Translations under genes and position numbers: made by a program | Shown: in pieces, positions 61,670 through 64,000 of the stretch | How positions within the stretch are numbered: the stretch's first letter is position 1 | How the letters are laid out: the number at the start of each line of letters is the position of its first letter | NCBI RefSeq assembly: GCF_009690625.1 | Contig: NZ_CP033878.1 | Span: forward strand, 806,001-870,000 | Length of the DNA stretch: 64,000 bases | DNA from: Halorhabdus sp. CBA1104 | Lineage (GTDB): Archaea; Halobacteriota; Halobacteria; Halobacteriales; Haloarculaceae | Direction: 5' to 3' | Notes under the pieces: generated by a model | Told to the model about the DNA's origin: nothing | Databases searched by the model: none | Seen by the model: only the letters and a program-made list of their open reading frames with translations

Positions 61670-63940
61670 TTACGACGGCGATCCGTCCAGCGCTGCCTGA
61701 TCGACCCGATAGAGCGTCACGTCTCCGAACCGCTCTTCGACGGTGACTGCATCCAACTCCTGGATCGTCGTGTCGGAGTACGCTTCACGTTCGAGCGGAC
61801 CGACGTAGATCAGCTCGACGTCGTAGGCCGCGAGGAGTGACCGCTGGCGGGCGGGCGGACCAGTGAATATCGTTTCGACGTCGCCGACCCGATCCCAGTA
61901 GGCGTCAGTCCCGCGATAGCCGACCTCGTGGACCCAGCCCGCGAGCGTCGGCACACCGGTCAGGCTCGACGGTGCGTTGACCCACTGGTAGATATTTGTT
62001 CCGGGCTTCGTAACCATGTTCGGCTGCCCCTCGACGTTCTCATCTATCCACTGGATCGCGTCGTACTCGTTGGGATGGTACGTTTCGGCGAACGCGAGCG
62101 CGTCGAGTGTCGGGTCGTCAGTCTGGGCGTACCCACCATCCGCCCGGAAGTGGTTCGCCATAGCCAGGCCACCGTATATCGATGTCGACACCAACAAGAT
62201 GGCCGCCAGGACGCTGAAACCACGTCGCCAACGCGGTCCATCGAAGCCAAGTGATGGGCGTCGATCGGCGAACAGCCCGACCAGTGCAACTCCCATGGCC
62301 GTCGCCAGGAGTACCCAGATCTGCATGTAGGTTTTGAAGACGGTGTTCATTCGGCCCGGCCCGGCCTGTTCTTTGACGTAGACGAACTCGACGAGCAGCG
62401 CCAGCCCGATCCCACCGAGAATCAGGACCGTCTCGAATCCGGGCGTCGGCAACTCGTCGTACTCGCCGAGTCGTCTGAGTAGCCACCCGACGATCAGCAG
62501 GGGCACGAACAGCGCGACGGCTGCAGCATCGACGACCACCGAAAGGATGACGATCATGCCCACCAGCCCTACTGCCCGGAGCGGTCGACGGAGCTGTGGT
62601 CTCGCGTAGCGAGCGTAATACAGCGCGAAAACTGCCAGGAACGCCCCGTGGACGATCACGAGGACGCCCAGCCCACTGCGCTCCGGGAGCCAGCCGATCC
62701 CGCGCTGGCCACTGGCTGCCTGTAGCCAGAAGGGCAGGGATACCACGCCCCCGATCGCCAGCACGCCGACGCCGGTGATGACCGCGAGGGTGTGTCGAGT
62801 GAGTTCATCTCGGACCCAGCCACCGGCGTCGGTCAGCTTCTTCGCCCGTGTGGGGAGCAACGACGTCGGGCTGGCCGGCGCGAGGGCAACTGTCAGCACA
62901 GTCAAGCCGCCGATCGAGGGGAACGACCACGTGTTCACGACGGCGAGCATCGCTGCCAGTGGCCCAAGCGCTCCGAGTAGTCCGAGCCGACGACCCCGGG
63001 ACTCGGCGGGCGTCCGGTAGTAGCCGTACAGTATCGTCGCGCCTAGCAACAGGAAGGGCGTACTCATCATGTGGGCGTGCATGTCGCCGTTGAGCCAGCC
63101 GAACAGCGGGAACTCGTTGATCGTCCCTGGGATGATGCGACTCGCCGTCCAGTAGTTGAACTCGCTGAGACTGATCGCCACGCCCCGCAGTTCGAACCCG
63201 AGTATCCCAGCGACCGCCTCCGAGATCGCTCCTGGCAATACCAGGAGGATCAGCTTCGCGGGAACGAGCAGGTTACTCGCAAAGCCGACGAAAAGCGCCG
63301 ACGCGCCGCCGGCGAGACGTGCGGGGTAGCCCCGATGTGCAGCGATAGACTTCCCCAGTCCGTAGGCTGCCGTGACCACCATCGCGTAGAAGCCCGCGTG
63401 TGCGAGATTGTATGCAAATCGCGCCGAGGTGTTGGTCAGCCGCGCCAGCAACGACGCCACCAGATGCCCGCCGTAGTAGTACTGCACCGACTCGCCTGCG
63501 AACCACATGTCTTCCGGTGGGAGCGTGTTCGCCCGCAGCAGCGACTGGAGTAGCCCGAAATCCAGGAACTTCTCGCCACCGCCGGGATGAACGGCTGGGT
63601 CGACTGCTCTGACCGCCACCATGAACAGAAATGCGACGGTGAACACAGCCGCCGTTTCGAGATATATCGAGCGGTCGATCTCGGAGCCACGCAGACGGGC
63701 GACGATAGCGAGCCCACCCAACACGGCGATCCCAGCCAACAGCCCAGTGTCGATCGACACACGCCCGAGTACGTAGGTCACGATCCAGACGATCGCAATC
63801 GCCGCTGGGATCGCAACGCCGGCACCGCGATCGTCGAGGCGCGACAACACCGCACCAGTGATCGACATACCGATAGCGAGCAGTCCCAGATAGGCGACCA
63901 GCCAGACGACGACGGACCCGAATTCCATCACACGCGACAA
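61670..63940 (-). CDS. DUF2298 (Chlor_Arch_YYY) membrane protein
   Basis: 756 residues with at least fourteen hydrophobic helices spread over the chain. The signature KFLDFGLLQSLLRANTLPPE, then WFAGESVQYYYGGHLVASLL gives the YYY name; NGDMHAHMMSTPFLLLGATI follows in the middle. The family resembles membrane glycosyltransferases of the GT-C kind with an extracytoplasmic C-terminal domain (VGYRGTDAYWDRVGDVETIF). A role in glycan or lipid modification is suspected but not proven. Confidence 0.85.
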   Translation of the reverse strand: MSRVMEFGSVVVWLVAYLGLLAIGMSITGAVLSRLDDRGAGVAIPAAIAIVWIVTYVLGRVSIDTGLLAGIAVLGGLAIVARLRGSEIDRSIYLETAAVFTVAFLFMVAVRAVDPAVHPGGGEKFLDFGLLQSLLRANTLPPEDMWFAGESVQYYYGGHLVASLLARLTNTSARFAYNLAHAGFYAMVVTAAYGLGKSIAAHRGYPARLAGGASALFVGFASNLLVPAKLILLVLPGAISEAVAGILGFELRGVAISLSEFNYWTASRIIPGTINEFPLFGWLNGDMHAHMMSTPFLLLGATILYGYYRTPAESRGRRLGLLGALGPLAAMLAVVNTWSFPSIGGLTVLTVALAPASPTSLLPTRAKKLTDAGGWVRDELTRHTLAVITGVGVLAIGGVVSLPFWLQAASGQRGIGWLPERSGLGVLVIVHGAFLAVFALYYARYARPQLRRPLRAVGLVGMIVILSVVVDAAAVALFVPLLIVGWLLRRLGEYDELPTPGFETVLILGGIGLALLVEFVYVKEQAGPGRMNTVFKTYMQIWVLLATAMGVALVGLFADRRPSLGFDGPRWRRGFSVLAAILLVSTSIYGGLAMANHFRADGGYAQTDDPTLDALAFAETYHPNEYDAIQWIDENVEGQPNMVTKPGTNIYQWVNAPSSLTGVPTLAGWVHEVGYRGTDAYWDRVGDVETIFTGPPARQRSLLAAYDVELIYVGPLEREAYSDTTIQELDAVTVEERFGDVTLYRVDQAALDGSPS

Positions 63941-64000
63941 CGAGGAAGTTCCCTAAACGTCTTGTGAAGTCCCCGCCGAGTGTGGTCGGGAATTCGAACT

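Noticed and set aside
1-64000. CRISPR array, rRNA operon, complete insertion sequence or replication origin
   Set aside because: No regular spacer-repeat pattern, no rRNA stretch, no transposase or integrase frame, and no orc1/cdc6 gene with origin repeats were found by eye.

Overview
This 64 kb window is chromosomal DNA from a halophilic archaeon (class Halobacteria). The evidence is acidic, Asp/Glu-rich proteins, high GC with an AT-rich dip at most promoters, and archaeal information-processing genes (L7Ae, S28e, L24e, S17e, L44e, S27e, aIF2-alpha, Nop10, PAC2, Dph2, TmcA). It also has coenzyme F420 synthesis (CofD) and haloarchaeal signalling proteins: a bacterio-opsin-activator (Bat)-type HTH, a HalX-like response regulator and a soluble PAS transducer. 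I cannot fix the genus; a Haloarculaceae-like organism is plausible but unproven.

Layout. 0-6 kb: sensory region with the start of a PAS protein, then a very large sensor (GAF, kinase core, five PAS, two GAF, Bat/HTH) broken by two frameshifts, then about 1 kb without genes that holds degenerate repeats and a run of short hairpins. 6-10.6 kb: flavoprotein reductase, response regulator and two NAD(P)-dependent oxidoreductases. 10.7-15.7 kb: one minus-strand run, cofD - DUS-like - CitG-like - DUF447 - rps17e - asd - membrane protein. 15.7-21 kb: PTP-like phosphatase, HD hydrolase, HTH plus DUF2178-like pair, amidohydrolase, UspA and a mutarotase-fold protein. 21-22.5 kb: operon rpl7ae-rps28e-rpl24e-ndk. 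22.7-32 kb: PAS transducer divergent from tmcA, ilvD, M29 aminopeptidase, a DUF35-thiolase pair and a membrane-anchored 2Fe-2S ferredoxin. 32.0-32.8 kb: tRNA-Arg(CCG) followed by tandem partial copies of its 3' end and a nested palindrome, which looks like an integration hot spot. 32.8-42.5 kb: CNNM/CBS protein, hydrolase, a small sulfur-related group (cysE, unknown gene, TauE/SafE), inositol-phosphatase family protein, DUF5784, UDG-like protein, SNF transporter and SDR. 42.5-46.4 kb: ABC exporter whose first permease carries a C-terminal PrsW-like intramembrane protease domain. 46.5-59 kb: radical SAM/SPASM protein, SDR, malate:quinone-oxidoreductase-like protein, rhomboid protease, methyltransferase, a 45-residue zinc finger, dph2, a winged-helix regulator, metallophosphoesterase, FAD oxidoreductase and a threonine-synthase-like paralogue without its catalytic lysine. 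59-61.2 kb: translation operon rpl44e-rps27e-aif2a-nop10-pac2. 61.4-64 kb: a small conserved protein and a large DUF2298 (YYY) membrane protein.

A pattern across the window matters for reading it. Seven genes are split by nine frameshifts. Every one is repaired by adding a single base in or beside a short homopolymer, and the affected genes include asd and cysE, which are usually needed. This points to systematic homopolymer under-calling rather than real gene decay. I label these genes 'pseudogene' because the sequence as given is broken, but the living organism probably has them intact.
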